From Tumebacillus sp. BK434 (GTDB taxonomy: Bacteria; Bacillota; Bacilli; Tumebacillales; Tumebacillaceae): a DNA stretch of 64,000 nt. Below, one piece after another: positions 9,526 through 17,274 of this stretch. The notes beneath the pieces are model-generated. The model searched no databases and was not told the origin of the DNA. It saw nothing but the letters and a program-made list of their open reading frames with translations. The position numbers and the translations under genes are program-made. Numbering within the stretch: position 1 is the stretch's first letter; every line of letters starts with the position of its first letter. The stretch is from the NCBI RefSeq assembly GCF_004340785.1, contig NZ_SLXS01000006.1, positions 118,083 to 182,082 of the forward strand. Direction: 5' to 3'.

Positions 9526-9750
9526 ATGCCTATTGGCGGAATCAACGTCTTTGCCTTTAAAGTCAACGTCATCGACAAAGGATACATTAACATCGGGCCT
9601 TCCTTCGTGCAGGATTGGAATGGCTACAGCAAGCAGAACTACGGTTCCGGGGAAGCAAACGGTGACGTGGCCGCACAGTTTGCAGGAGCAACGAACATTC
9701 TGGATACAGATCTCGCCGATCAAAATATCAATCGCACCAGCGCCGTGTAG
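9526..9750 (+). CDS. GerPA/GerPF-family spore germination protein
   Basis: A 74-residue member of the small GerPA/GerPF family, whose B. subtilis relatives lie in the spore coat and help germinants reach their receptors. The family pattern is visible: a beta-rich start (INVFAFKVNVIDKG), a 'hydrophobic-N-I-G-x-S' motif (YINIGPSFVQDWNGY), a Lys/Gln/Asn linker SKQNYGSGEANGD, and a Asp/Asn-rich tail ending DLADQNINR. No membrane segment. It is the first of four related small genes (9526-11330) interrupted by a divergent small heat-shock gene. Start ATG at 9526 behind GAGAGGAGG. Confidence 0.8.
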   Translation: MPIGGINVFAFKVNVIDKGYINIGPSFVQDWNGYSKQNYGSGEANGDVAAQFAGATNILDTDLADQNINRTSAV

Positions 9751-9804
9751 CAAGCGCCAGCAGCATCAAAAAATCGTCGGTTCGCACCTTGCGCCGACGA
9801 TTTT

Positions 9805-10332
9805 TTATGGTTCGCTTTGGATGTTGATCCGCCGGCCGGCGCTGTTCTTCTTGCGTCGGCGCGGCAGCCGGATCTCTAACAGCCCATGGCGATAGATCGC
9901 TTCAATGTTCGCTTCTACAATCGGCTTGTGAATGGGGATCGAAAGTGAAAAAGCGCCGACAAACCGCTCCGCCCGTACCGGGTGCAGGTCAGGGTAGGGG
10001 CGCTCCAGCGTTCCTTCCACGATCAAATGCCCATGCTGTGTGTAGACTTCCACAGCGGACATGTCCTTCAAGCCGGGCAATTCAACATGCACGAGGATCT
10101 GCTTTTCCGTTTCAAACAGGTCGACGGCCGGTTTCGAGGAGGGGGCAGTTGAAGACGGCGCATCGGCCGACCCGATCGTTCCGTTTCCCCGTTCATAGCT
10201 TCGGAGATCTTCACCGCTGCGGTTCTGTTGTTCTGCATCGGGGATCACAGAGAGAATGTCCGTCCAGAAGTCATCCCCGAAGAACTGACGGGCTTGTTTT
10301 TCCCAACGGGTCCAACTTCGGTTGTCTTTCAA
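9805..10332 (-). CDS. Small heat-shock (Hsp20/alpha-crystallin) protein, probably spore-associated
   Basis: A 175-residue ATP-independent chaperone-fold protein. The alpha-crystallin domain runs from about residue 68 to 160 (AVDLFETEKQILVHVELPG; HGHLIVEGTLERPYP; conserved GLLEIRLPRRR at the end), preceded by a charged, Ser/Pro-rich N-terminus. It starts at a TTG eight bases behind AGGGGGG. It lies between gerP-like genes and has an upstream site that fits a SigK promoter (10365-10393), so I infer expression in the mother cell. B. subtilis CotM and CotP are coat proteins of the same fold. Inference of coat location is moderate. Confidence 0.85.
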   Translation of the reverse strand: MKDNRSWTRWEKQARQFFGDDFWTDILSVIPDAEQQNRSGEDLRSYERGNGTIGSADAPSSTAPSSKPAVDLFETEKQILVHVELPGLKDMSAVEVYTQHGHLIVEGTLERPYPDLHPVRAERFVGAFSLSIPIHKPIVEANIEAIYRHGLLEIRLPRRRKKNSAGRRINIQSEP

Positions 10333-10364
10333 CGGTGATTCCCCCCTTTTCCTGCGGTCATAGA

Positions 10365-10393
10365 TAGCCTATGCGGACAGAAAATCAGGTGTG
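10365..10393 (-). promoter_or_regulatory. Candidate SigK promoter of the small heat-shock gene
   Basis: On the minus strand CACA (10390-10393), 15 bases, then GCATAGGCTA (10365-10374). This fits the SigK pattern mACm...GCATAnnnTA. Confidence 0.5.
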
Positions 10394-10459
10394 CGTTTGG
10401 GCGGATGTCACCACCTTCACGTTGCGCACATAGGCTGAAGTAATGAGGAGGTGGGCGAG

Positions 10460-10705
10460 ATGGCTTTTACCATTAATATCTTCTGTATCAAAGTCAACAA
10501 CGTGGAGAATGCCTCCGCGCTGAACGTCGGGCAAAACCTCCTGAATGACTGGAAGAACAACTCCAAATACAACCAAGGCTTTGGCAACTTGAACGGAGAC
10601 GAGAACGTCCAGAAGCGGCTGCGAAGCCGTGTGGACGACCCGGATTTTATCGACGCGCCGGTCCGAGACACTTCCGTGACCCAACTTCCTTCCTTATTGG
10701 GGTGA
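10460..10705 (+). CDS. GerPA/GerPF-like small spore protein
   Basis: An 81-residue paralogue of the 9526 product: FCIKVNNVENASALNVGQNL followed by NDWKNNSKYNQGFGNLNGD and an Asp-rich segment RVDDPDFIDAPV. The ATG at 10460 lies seven bases behind AGGAGGTG; an in-frame GTG nine bases earlier lies inside that ribosome binding site and is unlikely. A sequence resembling a SigK -10 (CATAGGCTG) precedes it at 10428-10436. Likely a coat or germinant-access protein of the GerP type, judged by family. Confidence 0.75.
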   Translation: MAFTINIFCIKVNNVENASALNVGQNLLNDWKNNSKYNQGFGNLNGDENVQKRLRSRVDDPDFIDAPVRDTSVTQLPSLLG

Positions 10706-10706
10706 G

Positions 10707-10943
10707 ATGATGCAGATCAACGTAATGAATGTGCGAGTGACAACGTTTGACAAAGCGTTCATGACCATTGGCCCGAGCATCCAAAACGTGGTGCGCGGGC
10801 GGCAGAATCAGAATCAGGGGTTCGGAGAGGTCGAAGGCGATTTCAATACGACAGAAACGACCCGTTTTGAAGTGGACGACCGTGATGGAATCGACTTTCC
10901 GGTCCATCGTGTCCACATCAACATCGCAGGGAAACGCAAATGA
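10707..10943 (+). CDS. GerPA/GerPF-like small spore protein
   Basis: A 78-residue paralogue: NVMNVRVTTFDKAFMTIGPS, then RGRQNQNQGFGEVEGDFN and DDRDGIDFPV. It starts two bases after the previous gene, behind GGGGTGAG, and overlaps the next start by four bases (ATGA), so the genes form one operon. The conserved 'NIG/TIGPS ... NQGFGE.EGD ... DRDGID' frame is shared with both upstream paralogues. Function in spore-coat permeability is inferred from the GerP family. Confidence 0.72.
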   Translation: MMQINVMNVRVTTFDKAFMTIGPSIQNVVRGRQNQNQGFGEVEGDFNTTETTRFEVDDRDGIDFPVHRVHINIAGKRK

Positions 10944-11152
10944 AAGTGTTTTTTGATGTGAAAAATATCCGCATCAGTTCGATGGAGAACTCAGCACTGA
11001 ACGTCGGGAAAAACTGGCTGGTCTCTGCTGTTCCAGGACGAGAAGCTCAACACGAGAGCGAGGAAGAAGGTGAAAGCGGCCGTGTGGGACGTATGGCAGG
11101 CCCTGCAGCAGCTCGAGGCCCGCATTCGCAGACTGGAAGCAGAAAATGTTGA
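10940..11152 (+). CDS. Truncated or frameshifted GerPA/GerPF-like reading frame
   Basis: The first 30 residues (MKVFFDVKNIRISSMENSAL, then NVGKNW) match the paralogues, but the sequence then turns into a low-quality Glu/Arg/Gly-rich tail with no family features. That tail overlaps the next gene by 83 bases in another frame. The change falls just after an A5 run at 11009-11013. Either a one-base frameshift there split a single longer gene into this frame and 11070-11330, or the gene is naturally short and coupled. I favour a frameshift or decayed gene. Confidence 0.45.
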   Translation: MKVFFDVKNIRISSMENSALNVGKNWLVSAVPGREAQHESEEEGESGRVGRMAGPAAARGPHSQTGSRKC

Positions 11153-11330
11153 ATTGCGGCAGCAACTGAAAGCGGGCAAACGTCCATTAAAAGTCAAGAA
11201 AATCGTCTACCATGTTCATTCGCTGCACATCCAAGAGATGAAAGGCACGATGAATCTCGGTATCTCCGCCCCCTTGCCGGAAGAGGAAATGGAGCAGTTT
11301 CGCATGGAAATGCAAAAACAGCAAGATTGA
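11070..11330 (+). CDS. GerPC-like coiled-coil spore germination protein
   Basis: An 86-residue protein whose first 40 residues are a coiled coil (WQALQQLEARIRRLEAENVE, then LRQQLKAG), followed by the GerPC-type segment VKKIVYHVHSLHIQEMKGTM and NLGIS. The GTG start sits five bases behind AGGAAG. In B. subtilis GerPC is required with the other GerP proteins for germinant access through the coat. The reading frame is open upstream to 11001, and a fusion with the preceding GerPF-like frame is possible if the A5 run has lost or gained a base. Confidence 0.7.
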   Translation: MKAAVWDVWQALQQLEARIRRLEAENVELRQQLKAGKRPLKVKKIVYHVHSLHIQEMKGTMNLGISAPLPEEEMEQFRMEMQKQQD

Positions 11331-11331
11331 G

Positions 11332-11363
11332 AACTGTCGACAGCTCAGGTTGACAGTTTTTTT
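11332..11363 (+). terminator. Terminator after the gerP-like cluster
   Basis: AACTGTC and GACAGTT arms followed by seven T. Confidence 0.75.
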
Positions 11364-11496
11364 ATGAGTACGACCTCAATTATTGGGCATCTTGTGGAAG
11401 GAAGTTCATAATTCGTTATCGAAGAATAGCATGATGCTGATTAACACAAGCACCGCTTGACTTGTGTCAGGCAGATACATAAAGGAGGTAACAATC

Positions 11497-12192
11497 GTGA
11501 TTAACAAAGTCTATGACAGTGTACAAGAAGCCATTGCAGATATCCAAGACGGCGCCACCATCATGGCTGGCGGTTTTGGTCTGTGCGGCATCCCGGAGAA
11601 CTTGATCCTTGCACTGCGCGACAAAGGCGTTAAAGACCTCACCGTCATCTCCAACAACTGCGGCGTCGATGAATGGGGCCTCGGCTTGATGCTGCAAAAC
11701 AAGCAGATCAAGAAGATGGTCGCTTCGTACGTCGGTGAAAACAAAGAGTTCGAGCGTCAATTCCTCTCCGGCGAGCTGGAAGTGGAACTGGTGCCGCAGG
11801 GTACGCTCGCAGAGCGCTGCCGTGCAGGCGGCGCAGGCATCGGCGCGTTCTTCACCCCGGCCGGCGTCGGCACCCCGATCGCCGAGGGCAAAGAGACCCG
11901 CGTGATCGACGGCAAAGAATACATCCTCGAGTACCCGTTGAAAGCAGATTTTGCAATCGTCAAGGCGTGGAAAGCTGACAAGATGGGCAACCTGATCTAC
12001 CGCAAATCCACGCAGAACTTCAACCCGATGATGGCGGCAGCAGGCAAGATCACCATCGCGGAAGTTGAAGAGATCGTCGAAGTCGGCGAACTGGACCCGG
12101 ATCAGATCCATACCCCGAGCGTCTATGTTCAACGCGTCGTTCTTGGCCAGCACGAGAAGCGCATCGAACGCCGCACGACTCGTCAAGGGTAA
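11497..12192 (+). CDS. scoA: 3-oxoacid CoA-transferase subunit A
   Basis: Alpha subunit of a class I CoA-transferase that moves CoA between succinyl-CoA and a 3-oxoacid such as acetoacetate, in ketone-body or short-chain acid metabolism. It has 231 residues. Visible are the nucleotide-loop motif [18 protein letters not shown], the central [14 protein letters not shown], and [15 protein letters not shown], typical of the ScoA/AtoD/PcaI family. The GTG at 11497 follows AGGAGGTAACAATC; further upstream starts have no ribosome binding site. Subunit B follows after 32 bases. The exact acceptor acid cannot be told from sequence. Confidence 0.92.
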   Translation: MINKVYDSVQEAIADIQDGATIMAGGFGLCGIPENLILALRDKGVKDLTVISNNCGVDEWGLGLMLQNKQIKKMVASYVGENKEFERQFLSGELEVELVPQGTLAERCRAGGAGIGAFFTPAGVGTPIAEGKETRVIDGKEYILEYPLKADFAIVKAWKADKMGNLIYRKSTQNFNPMMAAAGKITIAEVEEIVEVGELDPDQIHTPSVYVQRVVLGQHEKRIERRTTRQG

Positions 12193-12224
12193 TCACCAAC
12201 GGATCTGAAAGGGGAGCTAATAAA

Positions 12225-12884
12225 ATGGCATTGACTCGTGACCAAATCGTTCAACGTGCAGCGCAAGAAATTCAAGACGGCTTCTACGTCAACTTGGGCA
12301 TCGGCATCCCGACCCTGGTGGCCAACCATATTCCGGAGGGCCTGAACGTCGTCCTCCAATCGGAAAACGGGCTGCTCGGCATCGGGCCGTACCCGACCGA
12401 AGAGGAAGTCGACGCAGACCTGATCAACGCGGGGAAAGAAACCGTAACGACCATTCCGGGCTCGGCCTTCTTCTCCTCCGCCGAATCGTTCGCGATGATC
12501 CGCGGCGGCCACATCGACATCGCCATCCTCGGCGCGATGGAAGTCTCGGAAAAAGGTGACCTCGCCAACTGGATGATCCCGGGCAAGATGGTCAAAGGCA
12601 TGGGCGGCGCGATGGACCTCGTGCACGGCGCGAAGCGCCTGATCGTCACCATGGAACACAACAACAAACATGGCGAAGCGAAGATCCTCAACGAGTGCAA
12701 ACTCCCGCTGACCGGCCGCGGCGTCGTACACCGCATCATCACCGACCTCGCCGTGCTCGACGTGACCGCAGACGGCCTCGTCCTGCGCGAAGTAGCTCCG
12801 GGCCACACGGTTGAAGAGATCCAATCCAAGACCGAGCCGAAGCTGATCATCCCGGCAGAAGGCGTACAAGAAATCAACGTGTAA
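12225..12884 (+). CDS. scoB: 3-oxoacid CoA-transferase subunit B
   Basis: Beta subunit of 219 residues, carrying the catalytic glutamate that forms the glutamyl-CoA thioester, in [14 protein letters not shown] near residue 46. Other family motifs are [40 protein letters not shown] and [19 protein letters not shown]. Located 32 bases after subunit A with a GGGGAG ribosome binding site; a terminator follows. The two subunits together form the active enzyme. Confidence 0.94.
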   Translation: MALTRDQIVQRAAQEIQDGFYVNLGIGIPTLVANHIPEGLNVVLQSENGLLGIGPYPTEEEVDADLINAGKETVTTIPGSAFFSSAESFAMIRGGHIDIAILGAMEVSEKGDLANWMIPGKMVKGMGGAMDLVHGAKRLIVTMEHNNKHGEAKILNECKLPLTGRGVVHRIITDLAVLDVTADGLVLREVAPGHTVEEIQSKTEPKLIIPAEGVQEINV

Positions 12885-12898
12885 GTACAGCGTGTGAG

Positions 12899-12930
12899 AG
12901 CTCCGTCCGAAAGGGCGGAGCTTTTCTTCG
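12899..12930 (+). terminator. Terminator of the scoAB operon
   Basis: AGCTCCGTCC and GGGCGGAGCT arms with a GAAA loop, then TTTTC. Confidence 0.8.
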
Positions 12931-12968
12931 CCAGCAGAAATTGGGTGCATTTTTTTCTGCAAAAAGTA

Positions 12969-12997
12969 TTGCATAACGACATTTGAAATGATATATT
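12969..12997 (+). promoter_or_regulatory. SigA promoter of the second tRNA array
   Basis: TTGCAT (12969-12974), 17-bp spacer, TATATT (12992-12997); a near copy of the promoter at 8602-8630. Confidence 0.7.
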
Positions 12998-13067
12998 ATC
13001 TCTTGTCGACAGCGACTGGGTCGCTTCGATACGGTTAGAGTTTCCATGACATACAGCAGTGCAACAA

Positions 13068-13143
13068 GAGCCATTAGCTCAGTTGGTAGAGCAACTGACT
13101 TTTAATCAGTGGGTCGAAGGTTCGAGTCCTTCATGGCTCACCA
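13068..13143 (+). tRNA. tRNA-Lys (TTT), second copy
   Basis: Identical over 76 bases to the gene at 8711. Confidence 0.97.
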
Positions 13144-13153
13144 CTTTATGTAT

Positions 13154-13280
13154 GGTAGTGCAGTTAAGAACGCAACAAAGGCAGCCCAGCTAAAAGCGCG
13201 ACGTCCTGTCGCAACGGAGGTAGCCCAGCTAAGTACGCGACGTCCTGTCGCAACGCTGGACACGGTACATCCTGTACGTG
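13154..13280 (+). repeat. Tandem tRNA-associated hairpin repeats (3-4 units of about 37 bases)
   Basis: Units start near 13154, 13180 and 13218, with a degenerate one at 13255. The common pattern is GGYAGYCCAGYTAAG followed by the palindrome GCGACGTCCTGTCGC and AAC. A single related unit precedes the first tRNA array at 8676. Confidence 0.7.
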
Positions 13281-13354
13281 CGGAAGTGGCTCAGGGGTAG
13301 AGCATCGCCTTGCCAAGGCGAGGGTCGCGGGTTCGAATCCCGTCTTCCGCTCCA
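13280..13354 (+). tRNA. tRNA-Gly (GCC), second copy
   Basis: Identical over 75 bases to the gene at 8788. Confidence 0.97.
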
Positions 13355-13382
13355 TTCAATTTCATAGTATACTTTTGATTAT

Positions 13383-13466
13383 GCGGTCGTGGTGGAATGG
13401 CAGACACGCACGCTTGAGGGGCGTGTGGGGCAACCCGTGGAAGTTCGAGTCTTCTCGACCGCACCA
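13383..13466 (+). tRNA. tRNA-Leu (GAG), second copy
   Basis: Identical over 84 bases to the gene at 8887. Confidence 0.97.
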
Positions 13467-13505
13467 TTTTTTTATTTCCAGGCATTTTTCTTTTCTCTTA
13501 CACGC

Positions 13506-13594
13506 GGAGAGGTACCGAAGTGGTCATAACGGGGCGGTCTTGAAAACCGTTAGGGGGCAACCCCACGCAGGTTCGAATCCTGTCCTCTCCGCCA
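13506..13594 (+). tRNA. tRNA-Ser (TGA)
   Basis: 89 bases with a long variable arm and encoded CCA. Acceptor GGAGAGG/CCTCTCC, discriminator G, anticodon loop CTTGAAA. Its 3' end and downstream flank recur several times in the following 9 kb, marking it as an integration target. Confidence 0.95.
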
Positions 13595-13690
13595 AACGTT
13601 AAACAGCAAGGGTTCATGAGGGTTTTCCACAGCTTGTGGAGAGACCGCATGGACTCTTTTTTATTGTCGAGTTCGCAAGGGTGTGCGGTC
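13595..13690 (+). repeat. tRNA-Ser downstream flank, copy 1
   Basis: Reference copy beside the tRNA-Ser at 13506. Contains GGGTTCATGAGG, the small hairpin CCACAGCTTGTGG, GAGACCGCATGGACTC, a T6 run, and GAGTTCGCAAGGGTGTGCGG. Probably the tRNA terminator plus an attachment flank. Confidence 0.75.
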
Positions 13691-13913
13691 TAGTTGGTTC
13701 CAAATTGGTACGCTGAGATGATGGCAAGGCATTTTTGGAGATCAGCAATCAGGGTAAGGAACGAATAGTAGACGGACAACATGACCAGCAGTTGTACGTA
13801 TCAAAAACATAACCAATTTTTGCACCATATTTGATTTTCTAATTCCATGCACCCAAGTTCCCACCCATTCATCTCAAAAACGAATTACAAGGCAAATACG
13901 AGTGTCTGAGTGG

Positions 13914-13995
13914 GGAGAGATAGAGATATTGGGGCGATCTAGAAAACCGTTAGGGGGCAATCACCACAGGGGTTCGAATCCCCTCCTCTCCGCCA
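13914..13995 (+). pseudogene. Degenerate tRNA-Ser
   Basis: The 3' half (variable arm, GGGGTTCGAATCCCC T arm, CCTCTCC and CCA) is well kept. The 5' half has lost the D arm, and the anticodon stem GCGAT/ACCGT no longer pairs. The remaining loop reads CTAGAAA, which would give anticodon AGA. Likely the scar of an integration event, not a working tRNA. Confidence 0.7.
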
Positions 13996-14090
13996 TTTTT
14001 GATACATGAGGCTTCGAGGAACTTTTCCACAATTTGCGGAGCGACTGCAGGAATCGGACGAATTTGTATGAGTTCGCTAGGGTTCTACAG
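13996..14090 (+). repeat. tRNA-Ser downstream flank, copy 2 (diverged)
   Basis: Follows the degenerate tRNA-Ser. Retains CATGAGG, TTTTCCACAATTTGCGGAG and GAGTTCGCTAGGG. Confidence 0.55.
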
Positions 14091-14369
14091 ACCGCCTTTA
14101 ATAAGACCGATGTGCCATGCTGATGGGATTGTTCCTATCAGCTTATTTTCGTGCTAGCTCTTTACAAGTAGGATGTACTACCATGTCACGAAGTGTGATT
14201 AATTGAGTGTTTTGAGAGTTTGGATGTATAATAAGTAAATACCAGTCACATCAAGACCGAGTGAGGCTTGTAGCTTTGGCTAGGTGGGTTCCGGTGCGTA
14301 TGATCAATGGATAAAATAATATCAATTAATAAACACATTGTTTAGTTCTATGGATAGCGAGGGTTCTAC

Positions 14370-15065
14370 ATGAGAGGACATGAAACCAAAGCTGCGACCC
14401 GCTCCGTTGCACAACGAGTCCCAAAATCGAGTGCAAGGCGTACGATCCAAGAGGGGGAGGCCAATCGAATTCTCCAAATGCAAAAAGTTTATGGGAACCA
14501 GAGTGTGGGGCGCTTGATGACTCAATATCGTCACGCTGTTGTGCAGCGAATGCAAGGTCACGCGTCCGCAGGATCAAATGGGAGTAGTTCCATCGCACAG
14601 ATCCAACCGTTGGTCTTGGAAGGGGTTCATTCCAACAAAGGTGCAACTCTGACGCTTAGCGTCAAGGGGAATCAAGTGAAATCAATCTGGAGCAGAGGAA
14701 TAGAAAGTCATGAAGGATGCGTCACTTTTGGCATTCGTGATAACGTACCCATCATCACATGGGTACAAGCTTCTCCACCAGGCCAGGGGGTTGGGGCGGC
14801 TTTGATGTACTTTGCAGCAATGGCTTGTCAGCAAGCTTCCGTCAACTCCATTTTTGTTGACAATGTGATAGATTCAGCGAGAAAGTATTATGAAGAATTG
14901 TCATTCACGGCGTATACAAGGCGAGATGAAAATGGCGTGGAAACATACATCAGCGATACGGATATGATCGGGGATACAGCGTCAGTACTCTCAACCTCGG
15001 AGCTCAAATTTCAAAAAGGGTGGAGGCAGAGAAGGGGAGACAAAAAGAAATGCAACATTCAGTAG
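14370..15065 (+). CDS. GNAT acetyltransferase-domain protein with eCIS-cargo-like N-terminus
   Basis: A 231-residue protein. Residues 1-65 are basic and Ser/Arg-rich and contain ILQMQKVYGNQSVGRLMTQY followed by VVQRM. This 'LQ..yGNq.v.rL ... vqR' pattern is often seen at the start of cargo proteins of extracellular contractile injection systems, commonly beside DUF4157. Residues about 95-195 are a GNAT fold: acetyl-CoA loop SPPGQGVGAALMYFAA and the late motif ARKYYEELSFTAY. No signal peptide or membrane segment. ATG at 14370 with GAGGG six bases upstream. No injection-system structural genes are in the window, so delivery is speculative; the enzyme domain is well supported. Confidence 0.75.
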   Translation: MRGHETKAATRSVAQRVPKSSARRTIQEGEANRILQMQKVYGNQSVGRLMTQYRHAVVQRMQGHASAGSNGSSSIAQIQPLVLEGVHSNKGATLTLSVKGNQVKSIWSRGIESHEGCVTFGIRDNVPIITWVQASPPGQGVGAALMYFAAMACQQASVNSIFVDNVIDSARKYYEELSFTAYTRRDENGVETYISDTDMIGDTASVLSTSELKFQKGWRQRRGDKKKCNIQ

Positions 15066-15126
15066 CATTCAACAAAGAGTGGGTTGGTCAAGAGTTTTGT
15101 GTATTCACCTGCAAGTGAGCCTCGAT

Positions 15127-15168
15127 GGGGGCAACACCACGCAGGTTCGAATCCTGTCCTCTCCGCCA
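15127..15168 (+). repeat. tRNA-Ser 3' fragment (probable attachment site)
   Basis: The last 42 bases of tRNA-Ser (variable arm to CCA), including CAGGTTCGAATCCTG and CTCTCCGCCA. The integrase pseudogene starts 159 bases downstream, the usual att-int arrangement. Confidence 0.8.
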
Positions 15169-15300
15169 AATGTTAAACAGCAAGGGTTCATGAGGTTTTC
15201 CACAGCTTGTGGAGAGACCGCATGGACTCTTTTTTGTTGTCGAGTTCGCAAGGGTGTGCGGTCTGGTTGGTCATCGAGTTCGCTCGTGTGTGAGTCCCAA
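15169..15300 (+). repeat. tRNA-Ser downstream flank, copy 3
   Basis: Nearly identical to copy 1, including CCACAGCTTGTGG, GAGACCGCATGGACTC and GAGTTCGCAAGGGTGTGCGG, then a partial second GAGTTCGCTCGTGTG. Confidence 0.75.
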
Positions 15301-15326
15301 CGAACGATTCTTATCGTTGGAGGGAT

Positions 15327-16135
15327 ATGAAGATGGAAAAGAGAAAGCGGAAGACGGTACGTACTCATCGGGCTTTAAGCGTAGCGGAGCAAGAAGTGCT
15401 ACAGGAGGAGGGGGTGTCCCTTGAGCAAGCGATGGATCAATTTCTGCAAGCCAAGCAAGCTGAACGGGCAGCCCAAAGGACGATTCGTGATTACAAAACC
15501 CATTTTCGGTATCTTCTATCGTGGTTGAAAAAGAATCATCCCCTTGCAACTCTACCCACGATAACTGTGAACATGCTGAGAGAGTATGTGAACTGGATGA
15601 CGAGTGGGAAAGAACTGTACGATGATCACCCACAAAAACGCAAGAAGAAAGGGATTGTGGGGCTTTCACCGATGACCGTGAATGTTCGGATCAGAACAAT
15701 GCGAGCGTTTTTCAACTGGTGCGAACGAGAAGGGCTGGTACAGCAGTCTCCGGCGTTTGAAATTAAGCTGCAGAAGGTGGACGAGGATAAAATTTGTTCT
15801 TTCACGGAAGAGCAGTTAAGAAAACTGCTTTCCGTTCCTGACCGTAATATTTTTAATGAATTTCGTGACTACGTAATCATGGCGACACTGGCAGATACAG
15901 GACTACGGATAAGTGAATTGCTATCTTTAAAGGCCGTAGATGTTGACTTCGAACAGCTTACATTGACAGTTCCGTGGGAAAAAGAAAAACTCGTAAAACA
16001 CGTATCGTACCGATTTCAAAAAAAGTTGGTCGCTTGCTAGCTGAATTGATCAAAGAAAATCAGGATTTCGGAGACGGAGCAGAATCACTTTTTTATTCAG
16101 CGTATGGACGTGTCCTGCAGCCAGATGCTTTTGAT
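15327..16135 (+). pseudogene. Tyrosine recombinase (phage/element integrase), frameshifted and truncated
   Basis: Site-specific recombinase of the XerC/D-integrase family. The SAM-like core-binding domain (residues about 28-140) and the start of the catalytic domain are clear, including the first catalytic Arg in ADTGLRISELLSL. Near 15985, in an A-rich run, the frame shifts by one base. After the shift the expected continuation TRKTRIVPISKKVGRLLAEL is read, then the gene stops at 16135 where the end of an IS21 element begins. The His-x-x-Arg and Tyr region is lost, so it cannot be active. Start ATG at 15327 behind GGAGGG. Confidence 0.85.
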
Positions 16136-16904
16136 TGTCAACGCCGGGGGTAAATTGACCCACAAGCGTCGGTTTGAAAATGACCCACCCGTCGATTTAC
16201 TCTGTCTTCTGTTGCGGCATCCCGTAGGAACCGGCTTTCATCTTCTCGCGTAAGCGGTAGCTGTTGCCGCGAATGTTGATGATATATGAATGGTGTAGCA
16301 AACGGTCAAGAATCGCTGTCGCGAGGACGGAATCCCCCATCAGTTCTCCCCACTCTCCGAAGTTCTTGTTGCTGGTCATGATGATACTCCCGCGCTCATA
16401 TCGAGCGCTGATTACTTGAAAGAAGAGATTCGCAGCCACCCTGTCCATTGGAAGATAGCCTACCTCGTCGATCAATAGCAATTTGGGACGTGTATACACT
16501 CGTAGCCGCTTATCGAGCCGGTTTTCCTCATACGCCTTACGTAGATCTTCGATCAATTGTGTGAGCGTTACAAAGTAGACGGAGAGGCCGTGTACGTTTC
16601 CAGCCATCGCGAGTGCTACTGACAAATGGCTCTTGCCGACACCAGGGGGGCCGAGGAACAGAATGTTCTCCGCTCGCGTAGTAAAGCTCATCATGGCCAA
16701 CTCCCGCATCAAGCGTTCATCGACAGTCGGTTGGAATGAGAAGTCAAACTCGTCCAACGTCTTGCGGTAGGGAAGATGAGAGAGCTTGGTACGTACTTCC
16801 AAGTTTCGTTGCTGTCGGTGCTGAATCTCTTGGCCTAACAGATCGTTTAGGAAGCCGATATAGGTCGGCTGCTCTCGCGCAGCCCGTTCAATGCGAACGT
16901 CCAA
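16136..16904 (-). mobile_element. IS21-family remnant (one end plus istB)
   Basis: The left boundary begins TGTCAACGCCGGGGG and carries two direct repeats containing GACCCAC (near 16157 and 16183), typical of IS21 termini. istB follows on the minus strand, but istA and the other terminus are missing: at 16905 the sequence switches abruptly to an unrelated 2TM gene. It interrupts the integrase at 16135. Confidence 0.8.
16197..16904 (-). CDS. istB: IstB-like ATP-binding transposition helper, N-terminus missing
   Basis: AAA+ helper ATPase of IS21 transposition, 235 residues remaining against roughly 250. Walker A is LGPPGVGKSHLSVALAMA near residue 85, Walker B is KLLLIDEVGYLPMD, and RYERGSIIMTSNKNFGEWGE and SYRLREKMK are present. 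The first 15-20 residues of typical IstB are absent because the element is cut at its 3' side of the window, so the ATG at 16904 is only the first available one. Without istA it is an inactive remnant, though the protein could still fold. Confidence 0.85.
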   Translation of the reverse strand: MDVRIERAAREQPTYIGFLNDLLGQEIQHRQQRNLEVRTKLSHLPYRKTLDEFDFSFQPTVDERLMRELAMMSFTTRAENILFLGPPGVGKSHLSVALAMAGNVHGLSVYFVTLTQLIEDLRKAYEENRLDKRLRVYTRPKLLLIDEVGYLPMDRVAANLFFQVISARYERGSIIMTSNKNFGEWGELMGDSVLATAILDRLLHHSYIINIRGNSYRLREKMKAGSYGMPQQKTE

Positions 16905-17274
16905 GATCCTCTACATGCTGATCCAAGAGAAACAGGGCATGCAGCGCGTGGATGAATGGATGAAGTATCAGGTCGCCCGAATGAAAGGCGAGAACGTGGC
17001 CGCGCCGGTCTATGAGGATCAGTATGGAGTGGACAAGGCGCGCAAAGAGCGGCGCGGCTGACTGGTGCATCTGGTCGTGTATGCGGCGGTGCATGTGATG
17101 TTTTTGCTGCTCTATGGCGTCACGGATGTTTTGAGCGAAGGGCCGTTTCGCGACGAGACGGCCAACCAGGTGACGCGCGTTTGGACGATGGTGTTGGCTG
17201 TGGATACGGTAATCTCGTGGTCGTACACGATTTTTCCTAAGAAACAGTCGCCACGAAAAAACCAACGGTTCTAA
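16905..17274 (+). pseudogene. 2TM-domain protein, 5'-truncated and with an in-frame stop
   Basis: The reading frame runs from the IS21 junction: LYMLIQEKQGMQRVDEWMKY, then KARKERRG, a TGA stop at 17059-17061, and LVHLVVYAAVHVMFLLLYGV to the end NQRF. The pattern 'charged helix, RRGxLVHLVVY, two membrane helices' matches 2TM-domain proteins, in which a Trp or Phe normally occupies the stop position (TGG to TGA). Its 5' part was removed by the IS. The last part, VDTVISWSYTIFPKKQ, has a partial copy at 41503-41571. Function of 2TM proteins is unknown; some are fused to regulators. Confidence 0.7.

Noticed and set aside
13914..13995. A functional tRNA-Ser with anticodon AGA
   Set aside because: The D arm and anticodon stem no longer pair; it is better explained as an integration scar.
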